From: Tenebrio molitor
Taxonomy: Eukaryota > Arthropoda > Insecta > Coleoptera > Tenebrionidae
Direction of reading: 5' to 3'
Assembly: GCF_963966145.1 (NCBI RefSeq)
Contig: NC_091053.1
Span: 806,001 to 870,000 of the forward strand
Length of the DNA: 64,000 nucleotides
The notes beneath the pieces were generated by a model. That model searched no databases. It saw only the letters and a program-made list of their open reading frames with translations, and had not been told where the DNA came from. Made by a program: the position numbers and the translations under genes. This document shows, piece after piece, positions 38,701 through 53,700 of the stretch; position 1 is the first letter of the stretch; each line of letters opens with the position of its first letter.

Positions 38701-41700
38701 TCACTCCGGAAAGGAAGTTGTCGGAAGCGGGCATAGTTGCAAAGTAGTATGCGCCAAGTTTATTGTTTGAAACTCGCATAATTCCAACTTCATCTGCAGC
38801 AGCATCACGCCGGTCATGTAATAACGGACATCTGCTTAATGTATTTTACAAGTTGTAAATCTTGATACAGACTCGTGCCTCCGAAAACTTCCCCAATTGG
38901 CTGATATCGCGCATTATTTATGGCGCTTTGTTGTCGCCGATCTAATTTCTTTAATATCTAAACGTGGAAACTGGCAAAAAGGCGAAACCGAGTCGTAATT
39001 AGCAAACAAATAAAACGGGAATTTATGTGCGGCAAAATGTGAAAATATGCAGAGATTGCTGCGGTCGCGTGCGTAAATCTCCCACTTAAAAAATGTTGTA
39101 GTTGTTAAGTAATGATATTCATTATCCACAGCCGTGAGTTATGAATATTATTATTCTACGGGTTGTAAAATTTATAACGCAACGTAATTCTCAAATCTCT
39201 CTAGGTTTTTTGCAGAAAAAGAATCGTGTTCACTCGCGTGTAATGATTGTTACTCAGTCTACTTGCGTGTAATGGCTGTTACTCACTCGTTGAATAATAT
39301 ATTACTAACCAATTTGTTAGTTTATGCGTAAGATTATTATATTATGAGGTTCGGCCATCAACAGCGGGGTAATTTCCGGTGGAATGTGAAAAACCTCCCC
39401 TTCCAAATCGAGCGGGCGCATATATTTTCCGGTGTAATTGACATGAGCGATCGACTCGTGCCCTCATAAATTATTCAGGAAAAAATGCGGAACAGAGATT
39501 CATGAAACTTGACCACCTGTTTCAGATTTCGTTGCGTTGCAGAATTTCTGCAAGAAATCCTCCGGTTCGCCGGTCGAGTAATTTCACGTTGAAAAAAGAG
39601 CGAGCGGATTGTTAAAATTGATAACGTAATAAAAACGTATTACCGAACAACCCTGTCCGCTCATCACACGTTCCACCCATAAGCGTTTGTATTGTTTTAT
39701 TGATCTGGCAACATTTCACCCTTCTCGCGTGGAATTTTTCCCCGCTTTCGGTAACAACAAACGATAAAAACTGAATTGCGGAGGGAATCCGTCTGCCATC
39801 TGACGTACGCACATATTTCATCTGACTCCTCAACGTACAGAGCCAATAAAACTGGGAGAGGGTGAAAGATACAAGTTGCTCTTTCACTTCATAAAACCGG
39901 TCCGGAAAGACGACGTTTTAGGGAAATTCGAGGTGACGTCGGAGAGTTTACGTCACACTTTGGTTTTGTGAATTTGTGTCGTCGAAATATCGCAGCTTTG
40001 AAAAAACTGAAATAGACCGACGATTAATTGTGGAACGTGAGCCGAGCTGTGGTGTAAACTCGGTTTAAACTAATCTAACTTCTAGATAAGAGCGCTATCA
40101 CGGCAGATGAGGTAATCCTCGCGGTAGCTCTTGCTTCTATTACCGAGTGATTTCAGGGTTTGGTTACACTTTTTCACGACAACATTTCTGAAAACATCAT
40201 TTTGTGCAATCTTTCTCCCAAATCCGTTTCAATTTTGTACTAGAAATGTTCAAACAAAATTTTACTTTAAAATTGTACCTCGAAATGTTCCACATGTTTA
40301 TTTTAAAGCCGACATCCACGAATAAAATTCAGTCATAATGAAATAATCTTAGTCGAGTCAATGAAGGTTTTTACTTCTTAATTCTCAAGAACAGGTGCGA
40401 TTTTAACGATTTTTTTTTTGAATAGTTTTCATATATTATTGACACATTATGCCCATTTAAAAATTCACAATTGATAAATTAACTTGCTGTTTAACATTAT
40501 GCCCCACGTTGGGCGCCACTTTTAACATTGTTGTTTATTTACATAAAGGTAAACAAAGTTAACAAAGGTTTGTGGTGAGACTCTTGAGGGAGCTCGAATG
40601 ATCAAATTAATAATGATTTATTGTCCATGCGTGCATCCCTTTTATAGCCTGGCTGGGGATGGTCCGGCACGCTCCGACGGCGCGCAGCTGGTAATGATGG
40701 TAGGGACCCAGCGATTAGATTCTCGCTGGCGACGGTAGCGCTTCGAAAGGGTTAGTACGGGGCGCTTTGGTACTACATCCGTGATTTATGCTACAGCTGT
40801 GTTTTTACTCCCGAAGAGCTAAAAGTGCTACTTTATTACTTCTCTAAAAAAAGGACACGGCATCGAGGCCGACATATTTCTCTATATATTAATGATGATT
40901 CCTTTGCAAGTACTGTTTTTTATGTTATGATTTATTTTGCTCTACACCCAGTTTTTACATCGACGTGAAGTTTGCTCATTATCATGTTTATTATTATTAC
41001 TTGCAAATTATGTAAATACCGAATTTGTGTTTAAAATAATTTTTTTCTCCACCCACGGAAAATGTTTCGTGTCTGCTCTAATTACGAATTGCTAGGGATG
41101 AGGGATGAAATTTTTTCAGCCCCCTACACAAAAACTTCACGCCCCGGGCACAAAAGGGAACGAGAATTCGAATCCGCGCTTGTGGAGCCGGTTCCCGTGT
41201 GTTTCTTCCCCTGTTGTGCACAAAAAAAATCTCGCTCCAGGTATTTAAAATTTATTAATACGTTTCTCGTACCCTTCCATTTCCATTGATCGTTGCTCTG
41301 AGGGGCGCAACTTTAAATAACTTTCACCCCGACTGTTACAGCCAAATGTTTTTTTTTTATGATTCAATAGACCATCTTGGATTGCTCCAGTCATTTATAA
41401 ACCCCGAGTTGTTCAAGTGATGGAAACATTTCAGCAGGAGGATGCAACAGTGCCAAGGGACTGTTTCCATTTTGTTCCACTTACGCACTCGAATGCCCAT
41501 TTGACATAAAAAAGAGTAGACACGCTCAAAATAAAAATATGAAAGAAACGTCACGGTCAGCAACTCCCTTCGTATTCCCATTTCAAGGACAATGACTCTT
41601 CGCTGATGGAAAATACAAAAGGAATAATACAAATCTGAGCTTGATGCAGTCTGTGGAATAACTTTGATGAAGTTTCGTAATCTTCTAATTTCTCTCTGTA

Positions 41701-44700
41701 TCATCCATGCAGATCTTGCAGAGGAGTTGAGTGGGATGTGTTGCCACCCCCAGGGATGCATTTTTTCGTGCGTCGCCATTGTTTTATAATCAATCACCCG
41801 GCGGGAATCCAGGGTGCACTCTATAAGACGAAACCGTCCACTTCCATTAATCAATGTCTTTGTTTTTGGTGATCCAATTTCGATTCCTTTTGTTTGGCGT
41901 AATGTCGGGGTAGATGTGATTCGCCACTCGACTGGTTCCGCTCCCCAATTTAAAAAAGTTTGACGACTCGTCCGATAGTTTAATTCCTGCAAGATTAATT
42001 TCGTGAGTGGACCTTATCTCGCGCCATCCGGCATCGATCAGCCGCCCACTTTACAAATTAGAAAACTTATTAACAACCCTGGCGCGCTACATCGATCAAA
42101 AACCAAAGGGCGACTTGTTTTGCCGGAATGAATTCTTGTTTTATTTTTAAAAAGTTCGACGACGTCACAGCCGACGACTTGTCTGTCAGTTCGGAATCTC
42201 ATTTAGTTTTTGGTCGTTTTGGAGAGCGGAAGTTTTCGACAAGACAACAACGTCGGGACCCCCGAGGTGTATTGCCCACTGTTCGACATCGCCCTAATTG
42301 GGTCGCATCTATTTGCAAAAATTAAGTCAAAAAGCTTTTATTTCAATCTGGAAAACTCAATTTAAATGCTAAGGAGCGATTGTCGGCAAACTAATTAACA
42401 GGATCAGACAGATCCGGGACTCTCGGCGTACACATTGTAAAGCTGGTTTTAATTGATGAAAATCGCGGAATTTCGCAGTGTTATTATTTCGAATAATTAA
42501 TTAAAGAACATCAAGATCTGGAGACAGCTGCGGGAAACGCTCGTTTTTTCGCTCGTCGCTGCCAGGAGATCTCATGAATGACCCTCCAGTTCCAGATGTG
42601 GACCTATTAATAAAATCAAATTCGAGCGGCATGAATGGATCAGAAATAGAGCCAGAGCGGGGCGGAAGTGGTTGCAGATATATGTTATTCCTGTCAACGG
42701 TGTTGCTCGATGGGTACTAATGACATATTTTAAATATAATCCGCCAACCAAGTTCCCTAACCCCGCAGGTTTCATTCATCACCTTCGCACGATCCCGAAC
42801 TGTTCCAGGTGTCTTTCTCGATATTTTTTCGACGACCAATTCAGGTGCGACAATGGGAGATTTCCGCCCAACGAAATCCCTTTGATTCATATCTGATGAA
42901 AAATAGAGCCCCAATTTAACAGTTATCTCTCTATGTATTTTATGATGGATTAAAGCTTCGCCTCTGTATGATGATCCCGGAAAATTTCATTCTCGTCGAC
43001 GAGAAATCTCTTCCTCCGGACCATTCAGAAAAGCTCAGTCGATAATTCACTCTCGACAAAGACCGGCTGGGCATATGATAAGATCGGCGTGTGGAATGTT
43101 CGGCAATCATTCTAATCTTTACTTCCTCATCTTCTTTATTAGATGGCTCCAAATCAGCGCCGGAACACTGCGTCGAGTCTCACCAGACACAAAAATAAAA
43201 CGGGGATGTTTTCAATGATGCGTTAATTCGTGTAAATAAGAGCGAGGAGGGCAAAGCTTTCGTTCACGCGAATTGCGTGTTCGCAGCAATTCAAGTGAAC
43301 GAAAGCGGCTGTATTTGGTTTTGTTCGATACCTCCATAGAAAGTCAGTTTGTAACTTTGTATTTAAAATTTTAAATAAAAATAAATCACATTTTTGGACG
43401 AATCTGTTGCTATGGAAAAAAAATAAACAAAGTTCTGTAACGTCAATAAAGTGGTTGTGCGCACGTTGTGGAAATCGTGAAAATGGATGATGAAGGGTGT
43501 CTTAAAATTATCGTATTCCGAGTTCGGGGCTTGGTAAACCAAGTAAAAATGTTTAAAAAAAAATTGCTGTCACTGAAAAAAATATCGACGTTGCCAATAT
43601 CTGTTCAGAAGTACCTTATTAATATTCTACTAATATTGTACTTCCCTTTTGAACAAAAATTGGAAAAACAAAACTTTTATTTTTTCGAGATAAAGCTGTT
43701 TTTTCAAGAAATGTCTTTTCATTTATATTTTAATATTTTACATAATCATCCTCACCATATTTCAAAATGAATGTCAACCATTTATATTTTTTATTTGAAG
43801 AAAACATGATGAAAAGTTTGAACCTTCAGACCCATATATCTTTGTAAAGACCCCCCTGCATTTTTTTATTTTATTTTTTCGAGATTCCTGAGATTTTTCC
43901 CTACAAGACCCCCGACTTGGAATACGTTAATTTTGCGACACCCTGTATGTTCCTGATGATGTCCTGGAGAGTCAAGTGCCGCGAGGTACCAATTGTCTAA
44001 ATAATCAAAATTACCTTATCAGAAAGAATTGGAAAAACTCGCGAGTGAATAAAAACCAGCGAGTGAAAGAGAGTGAGCGAAAAACGATGAGCAAAAGAGA
44101 AACTTTCAGCCACTAGCGACTAATTCATCTTTTTTGATTTATTTCTCGAGATGCACTGAAAAGTTTGACCCGATGATGGCGGTTGCGGATTGAATTTAAT
44201 TATTTTTTATTCTGAAAGCGATACACGTCTGGCTGTGCCGAAATTGCCTCCATCGGCAATTTTCGATTTTGTACACGTCCAAATTAAAAAGTGCAACGGT
44301 TTCGTGTGAATTATGGAGACAATTTCGGTCACGGCCCCCTATTTTATTTGAAAACGCCAGCGGGAACAATGTCGCGTGTGTACAAATTGCAGAGGACTTG
44401 TCCGTTTTCCCATTACTGTCCGAAAACTGTGGTTTGAATAATTTGCGACGATGGTGGCGGCGGCGGCGGCGAAAACGCCCCGCACAGATTAATTGAGTCG
44501 GTAAATTCGGAATATTGCTGATGTCGAGATGATGTAGTCGATTTTAATATATCAGTGTATATCTAGGACGACCGTTTAAGCCAGGACTAGGTTGTTAGTG
44601 TAAGCTTGGGAAAATATTTGCTTGACTGAGTGTTGAATGAGAAAATATTCTGTGCATATAAACAGCCGCCCGAGATTCCGGCCAAGTTCGGTCAAGGATT

Positions 44701-47700
44701 GCCAAGGATAATAGACGAAAGTTATTAAAGGACGAACGTTAAGCCGATGAGAAGGAAATTCGATAATTTCCACAGGCGGTACAGCTCGACAGACTTGGAG
44801 ACTTTTTTTTTAACAAATCACTCGCGAAGTTTCGTTCACTTAAATATTTTAATTTTGCATAATCGCTGCAGTCATCTAGCGTTCCGGAAGAAGAATTTTT
44901 CCGTTGCACTATTTACACAAAAAGATAAAATCGCTCGCTTCGCCTTTTAATCAAATCATCCGCAGATCTGCCCGGATCATTAGGCCAGGACCAGATTTAT
45001 TATACGGCTCAATTTAAAAATGCGGAGATGTATCGGCAGAGGGCGCGCTCAAAAATGTAATAAACTTTCGCTCAATGTTGTCAGCAATATAGACTTTTTG
45101 TCGAATCTTATTTGAATTCTCGACGTAATAGCAATATCGATGAGGGAAATTTCCTTTATGTAATCAGTGAGACATTTTGCTAATGGAAAGAGCAATTTTC
45201 CCAAAGCTATTTCGCGACGAGTAATACACGACTCATTGTTATACTTTTTCGATATTGTTTTTTTTTCTTCCTTCATCGAGCTCACTCGGACGGTAATTCG
45301 AAGAGGGCGCCGCCGTCTCAAAAGAAATTAGATTATCCTCGTGACGCACTATTTTCTGCAGATTAAATAAAAAATTCAACAGGGTTCTTGTTCTAATGCC
45401 AAGTGGAGTTGCGTAGTGGCCCCCAAATCTGGATAAATCAATAAACAAATAAGTGTGGAAGAATTTAGATTTGACCCAAAAAGTGATACAATTAGTCGAA
45501 TGACCTTGAGTTTCAAAATGGATCTCCATAAGAAAATGCATGAGATTTTGTGCTGAAATTCGCATAGCTGGGTCTGATAAGAAGGTTCTAGTCGGGAAAA
45601 ATAAAACGAACCACTTTTGTGTCAGTTTCCATCTTGTAAAATGATCGCGGTCTTTGAAAATCCTTTCCAAATATTATATTTGGTAAAAAATTAAATTTTC
45701 TTCGGTGAATCTTGAACGTAATTAATTTCGCAACCCCAGCCAATGCATCAGTTTTAATTCGTTATCAAATTAAAAATAAACACCACACTCCGTAACGAAA
45801 TTTATAAAGTTTTAATAACAACGATCGGAATTATGCAAACCGGCAACGTCGAAATTTCCCCGGATAAAGCCCCCGACTAATTTAAAACCGCCTCACGTGT
45901 ATTAAACTTAAATACCGGGCACAAAGGTTTTGTTTAAAGTTGAAATTACCATCGATGTTCTTATAATGAAGCGGACCTCGGGATAAGTAAATATCAGGCG
46001 GCACTCGCATAAATTTCTTTGCGACGTAATTATAAACCGACGTTTAAATTCATTTGCATTTCTTTTGGGCGGCCGTGTAATTTGGCGGACTTGCGATCAA
46101 ATCGAATCTCTCCTTTTGCGCTTTCATTGTGTCGAGGAAAAAAAAAGCAAAAGCTCTCATTACCTCGGTTTTTCCATCTGGGGCGGAAATATTTGTGTAT
46201 TTTTTCGGATATATTTTCGCATTTATAAAACAAAAGAAAACGGAGTCTTACCGAACGCAAAGTATAAATACAACAGAAACAACTGAAATGCCGTCCGGCG
46301 GAGTACATTGTTTTCTTTTCAAATAAAGAGATCCATTCTTTATGACGCCATTACGTACATACATATTTTATTTATAAATATGTGCTCGAAAGGGCACGAC
46401 GAAAATGTTTTTCCACCCAAAAAATTACACAAAGGTAGAGGGGATTGTACGGTTCTTTGTTTAAATAACCTCAACATTAATTAAAGGTTACCGTTTTTCT
46501 TTTAATTTATGTTAATAAACATTCGTAGAGCTTTACAAACACACTAGAAGAAGTGAATTAATAAAATGTTTTGCATTTTTCAAACTATAACAGGGTTTAC
46601 AATGACCTAAAGGGTTTGGAGTGGTCTTTTATCATGAAATATATTCTTGAAAGTTGTTTTTGAAAGTTATGTAAGAAGGTTGAGAATTTTTTATTGTTAA
46701 ATAGGACAAGATAACACTCTTTGCTCTAATTTATTGGTACAATAACAAAATACTAAAGTTTACAGAATCTTTAAATTTCTGTACAATATCTTACCAAATT
46801 TCTCTGTATTCCTCTAGCTAGATCTTTCTGTATTTCTTCCAAATCTTTTTGCATTTTCTGCGGATCTCCTGTGTCTTTCTTACCTTTTCTTATATTTCCC
46901 CTAGATTCCCAATTGGGATATCTCTCGGTGCCTCCCCCAGATCCCTCTGTATCTTCCAAGAATCTCCCCTTGATTTCTTTCTCATTCCAGATCTCCCCTA
47001 TCTCCCTGTATCTCTGTAGAACTTGTCTTTGTCTTCCATGATTCTCCTTTTACTTCTCTTGGATTTCCTATCCACAATCTTCTTGTATCTTGCACGGATC
47101 TCTCTGCATCACCGCGAATTTCCCATTTCAAATTACCCTATATCTCTGAATCGTGCAAGAATCTCACTATATCTCTCTAGGACTTCTCTTCGTCTCTCAT
47201 GATTCTCTCTCTATTTCCCCTGGATTTCCTATCCACAATCTTCTTGTATCTTGCACAGATCTCTCTGCATCACCCTGAGTTGCCCATTCCAAATTACCCA
47301 ATATCTCTGTATCGCGTACGAATCTCTCTATGATTCTCTATGGATTTCTCTTTGTCTCCCATGATTCTCCTCTATTTCCCCTGGATTTCATATCCACAAT
47401 CTTCTTGTATCTTGCACAGATCTCTCTGCACCACCCTGAATTTCCCAATTCAAATTACCCTAGATCTCTCTGAATCGTGCACGAATCTCTCTATATCTCT
47501 CTAGGAATTCTCTTCGTCTCTCATGATTCTCTCTCTATTTCCCTTGGATTTCCTATCCATAATCTTCTTGTATCTTGCACGGATCTCTCTGCATCACTTT
47601 GAATTTCCCATTCCAAATTACCCTTTATCTCTGTATCGCGCACAAATCTCTCTATATCTCTCTAGGACTTCTCTTCGTCTCTCATGATTCTCTCTCTATT

Positions 47701-50700
47701 TTCCCTGGATTTCCTATCCACAATCTTCTTGTATCTTGCACGGATCTCTTTGCAGCACCCTGAATTTCGCATTTCAAATTACCCTATATCTCTGTATCGC
47801 GCACGAATCTCTCCTAGTCTCTCTAGGACTTCTCTTTGTCTCCCATGATTCTCCCTCTATTTCCTCTGGATTTTCTATCCAGAATCTTCTTGTATCTTGC
47901 ACGGATCTCTCTGCATCACCCTGAATTTCCAATTCCAAATTACCCAATATCTCTGTATCGCGCACAAATCTCTCTATGATTCTCTATGTATTTCTCTTTG
48001 TCTCCCATGATTCTCCCTCTACTTCCCCTGGATTTTCTATCCACAATCTTGTTGTATCTTGCACGGATCTCTCTGCATCACTCTGAATTTCCCATTCCAA
48101 ATAACCCTAAATTTCTGTATCGCGCACGAATCACTCTATATCTCTCTAGGACTTCTCTTCGTCTCTCATGATTCTCTCTCTATTTTCCCTGGATTTCCTA
48201 TCCACAATCTTCTTGTATCTTGCACGGATCTCTTTGCAGCACCTTGAATTTCCCATTCCAAATTACCCTATATCTCTTTGTGTCGCGCACGAATCTCTCT
48301 ATATCTCTTGGGACTTCTCTTTGCTCCCATGATTCTTCCTCTATTTCCCCTGGATTTCCTATCCACAATCTTCTTGTATCTTGCAAGGATCTCTCTGCAG
48401 CACCCAGAATTTCCCATTCTAAATTACCCTATATCTCTCTGGATCTCGCTGTAACTCCGGGGGACCTCCGTCTGTCTCTCGTGAATTGCCCTACATTTCA
48501 CCTGGATTCCCCTGTTATCTCCTCTAGATTTGCCATTACCAAAAAAAAATGTCTGTCAAAAATTTGAAACTCGATTTAATCCCTAATGTTTATGGTTTCG
48601 TATTATTTATTGTAAATTTAATAATAATTAAAATAAAGATCTAGAGAAGTTATATTTGGGTTCTGCAATTCTCCAGCGGTTATAGAGCAATGAACATGAG
48701 TAAATATTATGACCGTTATGGTATCGTTACGTCAAACGCAAACGCAAATTATAGGGGTCGCGTGTATTGTCACAGTAAATTTTAATTAGTTGACACTCTT
48801 ATGTTGAAACACGACTCGATTTAAATTTAATGCTTTCAGGTATGGTTCCTCGGGGAACCACCGCAAACACTGGCGCGATAATATCAACCCCTAAGTTGAC
48901 GAACGAGGTGTTTCGAACCGTCCAGACCTGTCCAAATCGTCGGTCTCTTCGGCGCTTTTCACCAATTTTCCGTTCCGCAGTCGCTCAGTAAATCATCGGC
49001 GGAGAAATAATTTTTCAAAAATAACGACCAATAACGCTGCCCTTTCGGAACCCGGCCACCGCATCGGCATTAACCTCCGGGGATGGCGAACGCCTCCCAT
49101 TAGCCGTACACGCATGCAAACACCAACCCACGTACAAATCCTCTGTGGCGTTTTAACCTAACGATTCCGTATTTTATTTTTATTTCGCAACTGGAAGCGT
49201 ACCAAGTTGTAAAATCGTAATGGAACACGACGAGGTGAAAAACACGAGAACGCCTTTTAAAGAGGTCGCTTTTAATTAATGCCGCGCTCTCCTCCTCGGA
49301 ACGAAGAATTTCAAATGGATGTGGGATGGTAAAGTTTTAAATTAATTAAAACTATCACACCAGAAGAGTGGGAGAGGTGTCGAAGAGTCGACGTAATTAA
49401 ACCTATATTGACGCTTCCGGTTGTCGTCTGACCCTTCGCCATTCAACAGCACTCCTCTTGCAAGAGAGACGAGTCGATTTGATAAGTATTCGGGACACGC
49501 AAACACAAATAAGGCATACAAATCGTGCATTTTAATGGCAACAGAGTCAAAGCGAAACCAAGATGGAAATTTAGATTCGGAGACGAATCAAGTTTCATGA
49601 TTTTGCCCACCAATAACCGCACCAATGATGATCTTGGAATGGCATCTACTAATAAAAGTAGTAGACATGCTGTGGTTGTTCTTGCCCAAAACTCATTCTT
49701 ATGGAGGTTCGTTTTGTATTTCAAGGTCATGACATCTTCTTCTCTTTGGTACCCTTTAAATTATGTACAGGTGCCGCGAAAAGTTTCTCATAACGTTTTA
49801 TTAGTGATGTTTTCTCTCAAATCAGATGTATTTGTCATTAGAATTTTTTTGAAGTTCTTAAATAAGATGTATTTCTCATAGATCTTGCGTTAGAAGTTCT
49901 GAAAGTGTCACGACTGGAATGAGCGAACGGGACAGTATGGTTGAGAAGGCCCACAATAGAGATTTTGACAAAACCGAGCGATTAATCAATCTCAACCAGT
50001 CAACGTTTCGGTCGATTAGTTTTACCTCCAGTTCTGTTCGTTACTGGTGTCAATTTCGATCAATCTCGTCAGGTTTATAAAACGACAAGAGGATTGAATT
50101 TTGCGCGGGGAAAACTCGTAAACAAAGAGAACCAGAGCCGACAAAGCACATTGTTAAGCGATAAACAATGCATATCCACTATTTGATTTAAATCTGAACT
50201 GGGTGAATGTCAGTGTTTCGCACTGGTGAGCTCCAGTCTGGCCAACGTCAATACATAACGGAACGGCCTCCACAAAAACACATTTAGATCGCCTAATTTC
50301 GAATTTTTCTATTTGTCAAAAAGCCAAGAGGAAAAAATTCCCCGATCTCGACGTATCGGAAATGCGAACGCAGCGACTTGACGCTTTTATCTTTTATGCT
50401 GGCCTTTTAAAGTTTACAAAAAGCTTAACGCTGTTTTCTAGTTTCGTGCCGGCCGGACGATAAATATAAAAGAATATGGCCTCTCTAAAATCCGAACGTA
50501 AAAAAAACGGTTCTTATTCGGACGAAGTTCGCCCGAAAATACAAAATAAATTCCGAATTGGAGGTTATAACGAATGCTCGGAATTGCTCCCATCGGGGCG
50601 ATTATATAAATTAAGTCGACCTCAAAACGAGCTTCGGAAATGTTCAGACGTTACAGATATTAGGTGAATCTACTGCTGCACAACGTGTGCACCGGGCGCA

Positions 50701-53700
50701 ATGGAAATTCTGGTTTACAGTGGAAATTAAGATTTGCTACGGTTGACTACAGTTAAAGTGAAAAATTATCGTGGAAAATGCGACACCCAGAAATAGTATA
50801 CTTTGATGAAACTTTGTACAATAATTGGGCCATAACTAAGATAAAAACGGTGAAAGTTTCAGTAGCGTTGGTCTTCAAACCAGGCACGACAACACCGTAA
50901 CACAGTGGCCGCATTTCGCCACACGATGAGCGATTGCCCTACAGGAAAGACCTGCTTTCAAATTATCATCAATTCATCATTTTATCTTTAGTTAACACCT
51001 AATTACTGTAGCACGTTTCATCAAAATATATTCACTATTTCTGGGTGTTGCATTTTCCATGATAAGTAGTATACAGGGTGTATCCGAATTCTACCGACAA
51101 ATTTTCAGGGCAGATTCTACGATCAAAAATAAGCATAAAACTCTTAATACATATGGGGTCAAAAACGCTTAGTTTGCCAGATAATCAACAAAAACGTAAA
51201 AACAATTACGATCTGAATTCCTTGGATTTTATGGGGTTGTCTGTACATTGCACAGGGGGGCGAAATTTTGACAATTTTTGTAAATTGTACATAACTCCTT
51301 TTTATTTTTGTACGTTTCATGAAAAAATTCCACCCGATTCCTTTTGTTGCTGACAGAACTTTTTAGTCGATTATCTTGCAAACTAAGCATTTTTAACCCC
51401 ATATTTATTAAGAGTTTTATGCTTATTTTGGATCATAGAATCTGCCCTGAAAGTTTGTCGGTCGAGTTCGGATACACCCTGTATATCTTTTCTATAACCC
51501 TTTTTTATTTATTAAAAAAACTTCAAACAAATAAAATTTTATCGCTGGTAGTGTCTGGGTTTTACGAATTTCGCAAGATTTATTGCCACAAAAATCTAGG
51601 AGGAAGTATCAAAACATGACTTATTTAAAAAATGGATGACGGAATGAAATTTAAAAAAATTTACGGAAAATGTCATCTTGGCTTATTTTTCGAGAACGTC
51701 AAAACCATATTCCATGATAAGAACAAAGTTCGAGCTTTAGGAAAATATCTGAAATCAGCTTTAATAATGTTGTATGTTTGATAATAAATAAATTTAAAAA
51801 AATATGTGCTGGAATAAAAAATACTAAATATCAATAACAAAATGACAAATAAATTCTTGAAAAACGCATGTCCGACGTAATGTGTTACATTTAGCTCAGT
51901 GACAAACCATTTTTCTATGTTAGATATCCGTTAGTTTTGATTTTTTTTATAACAGTGACGGCAGTGAGAGTTTATAGGCTACAACATACGAGAAATAAAC
52001 AAAATCTGTGATAAAACACTCTCCGGCAGATTAATTTAGACACCTGATACATATTTCCCAAGGTTTTATTTTTACTTGGTTAATAATATAGATATCATGT
52101 TCAACAAATAAATTCGCCGCATAAAATAATACAACTGATCTTCTAAAAGGACAAAGAATACAAAACAATTACTCCCGATGTTAAAATAATTCTTGAGCAG
52201 AAAAATGACCAAATTAATTGCAGATAAATTTCAACCGAAACAGTTGTCAACATGGACGAAGAATGGAATAACAAAATTTCCAATAATAACAGCACAAATA
52301 TGTAACTTTTCTGCTCACCAAGCTAATGTGGATTTGGAAAGAGTGTTTTCATCAATAAACGCTCAACGGACTAAATATAGAAACCGATTGAACATTGCAA
52401 CTGTTAAATCAATAATTCTCTGCGCAGCGAATCATAATTTGTCATGCGGCAATTTGTTTCAACAAGAAACTTTTTAAATTCGTTTAAAACAATTATAAAT
52501 TTTACATTATGCTGCTGGACTGATAACGCTAAAGTGTCACTTTATTGGCATCTGACGAGCTGACGAGCGGCAGATAAAGTTATTATCTCCGCTGACGAGC
52601 GGCAGATGAAGTAAACTAGCTAATTCCTAACTCAAATTTTAACAAATTCGTTTCTAAATTTGACATATTCAAAGCTGAAGTGAATAAGTAAGATATAGTC
52701 AAGAAACTGCAAAACGTACCTACAAAATCTGTCCAAATTAAAACGGGTTTACAGATGAATAATTATTTAAAAAAAATCGATTGTTGTTCCCAGCGTTGTT
52801 TATAGTAGAGTCATATCAGTTTCTCAGAGTCATTTATCAATCTACCAAATCTTGTGCCTTAAAATAAAGTCCATTTTTTAATTATAGTCCGATGGATCTA
52901 TTAAAAGGATGACATTGAAAAATGGCGCCCATGCTAAAGTACTGTGCCAAATTTAAAAAAAAATTGGTTGAGAAATTTTAAAGTTATTACCTTTTAAAAT
53001 TTCGCGATATTTTACACGCGTTCTTATGAGAAATCGATCAATGTTCCTATATAAATTGATAAAAAAAACATATTTCAAAATGGCCATTTCTTTTTTAATT
53101 TTTTAAATAAAGTATCGATATCCTGGAATTTTCTAATGAATTTACAAAAAAAGTTTGTCGAGAATTTTCCATGTAATCGCTAATTATATGTGGAAAAACA
53201 CGGTTTTCCACGTTATACAGCTGTTTTAATTTCAATAAAAAGTGAACAAAATGCATATAATTGATGTCGGAATGCAATGTTATACTCATATCGCACGTTT
53301 TACTGCAGTTACATTAACAACCTTAACAAAAATGCAATGAAAATTTTCATCTTGAAATTTAGTTTGGTTATGTTTCCTTTAACGTACAGTCTTAGCCAAA
53401 ACATTGTAAAATTACATGTAATCAAAGTCCTTTTTTTTAAATCAATTGTCAGTGTCAAAATTCCCTTAAAGAACAGGCTGTATCACCCTAAAACCTTTCA
53501 TTTCGGAACACTCTATCGTAAAATCTCTCTAGATCAGGTTTGAGGTTATGTCAGTAATTTTCAAATGTCAGAAAAGTTTCAGGTTAACCAAATTTTATAC
53601 CAAAAGACAAGAAATAAAGACCATAATGACACTGAAAAGTGCAACTGAATATAATATAAGCAGTTTACCTATTCATCTTTAGAATCTAACATTCTAACCC

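Noticed and set aside
45239..45670. 143-codon minus-strand open frame
   Set aside because: No domain recognised; it overlaps a copy of the short dispersed motif.
47575..48567. Repeated short peptides (M-H-G-S-L-C... type) in the CT-rich array, possible repeat protein
   Set aside because: The unit is 161 bp, not a multiple of three, so the frame changes each repeat; open frames exist on both strands because of composition.
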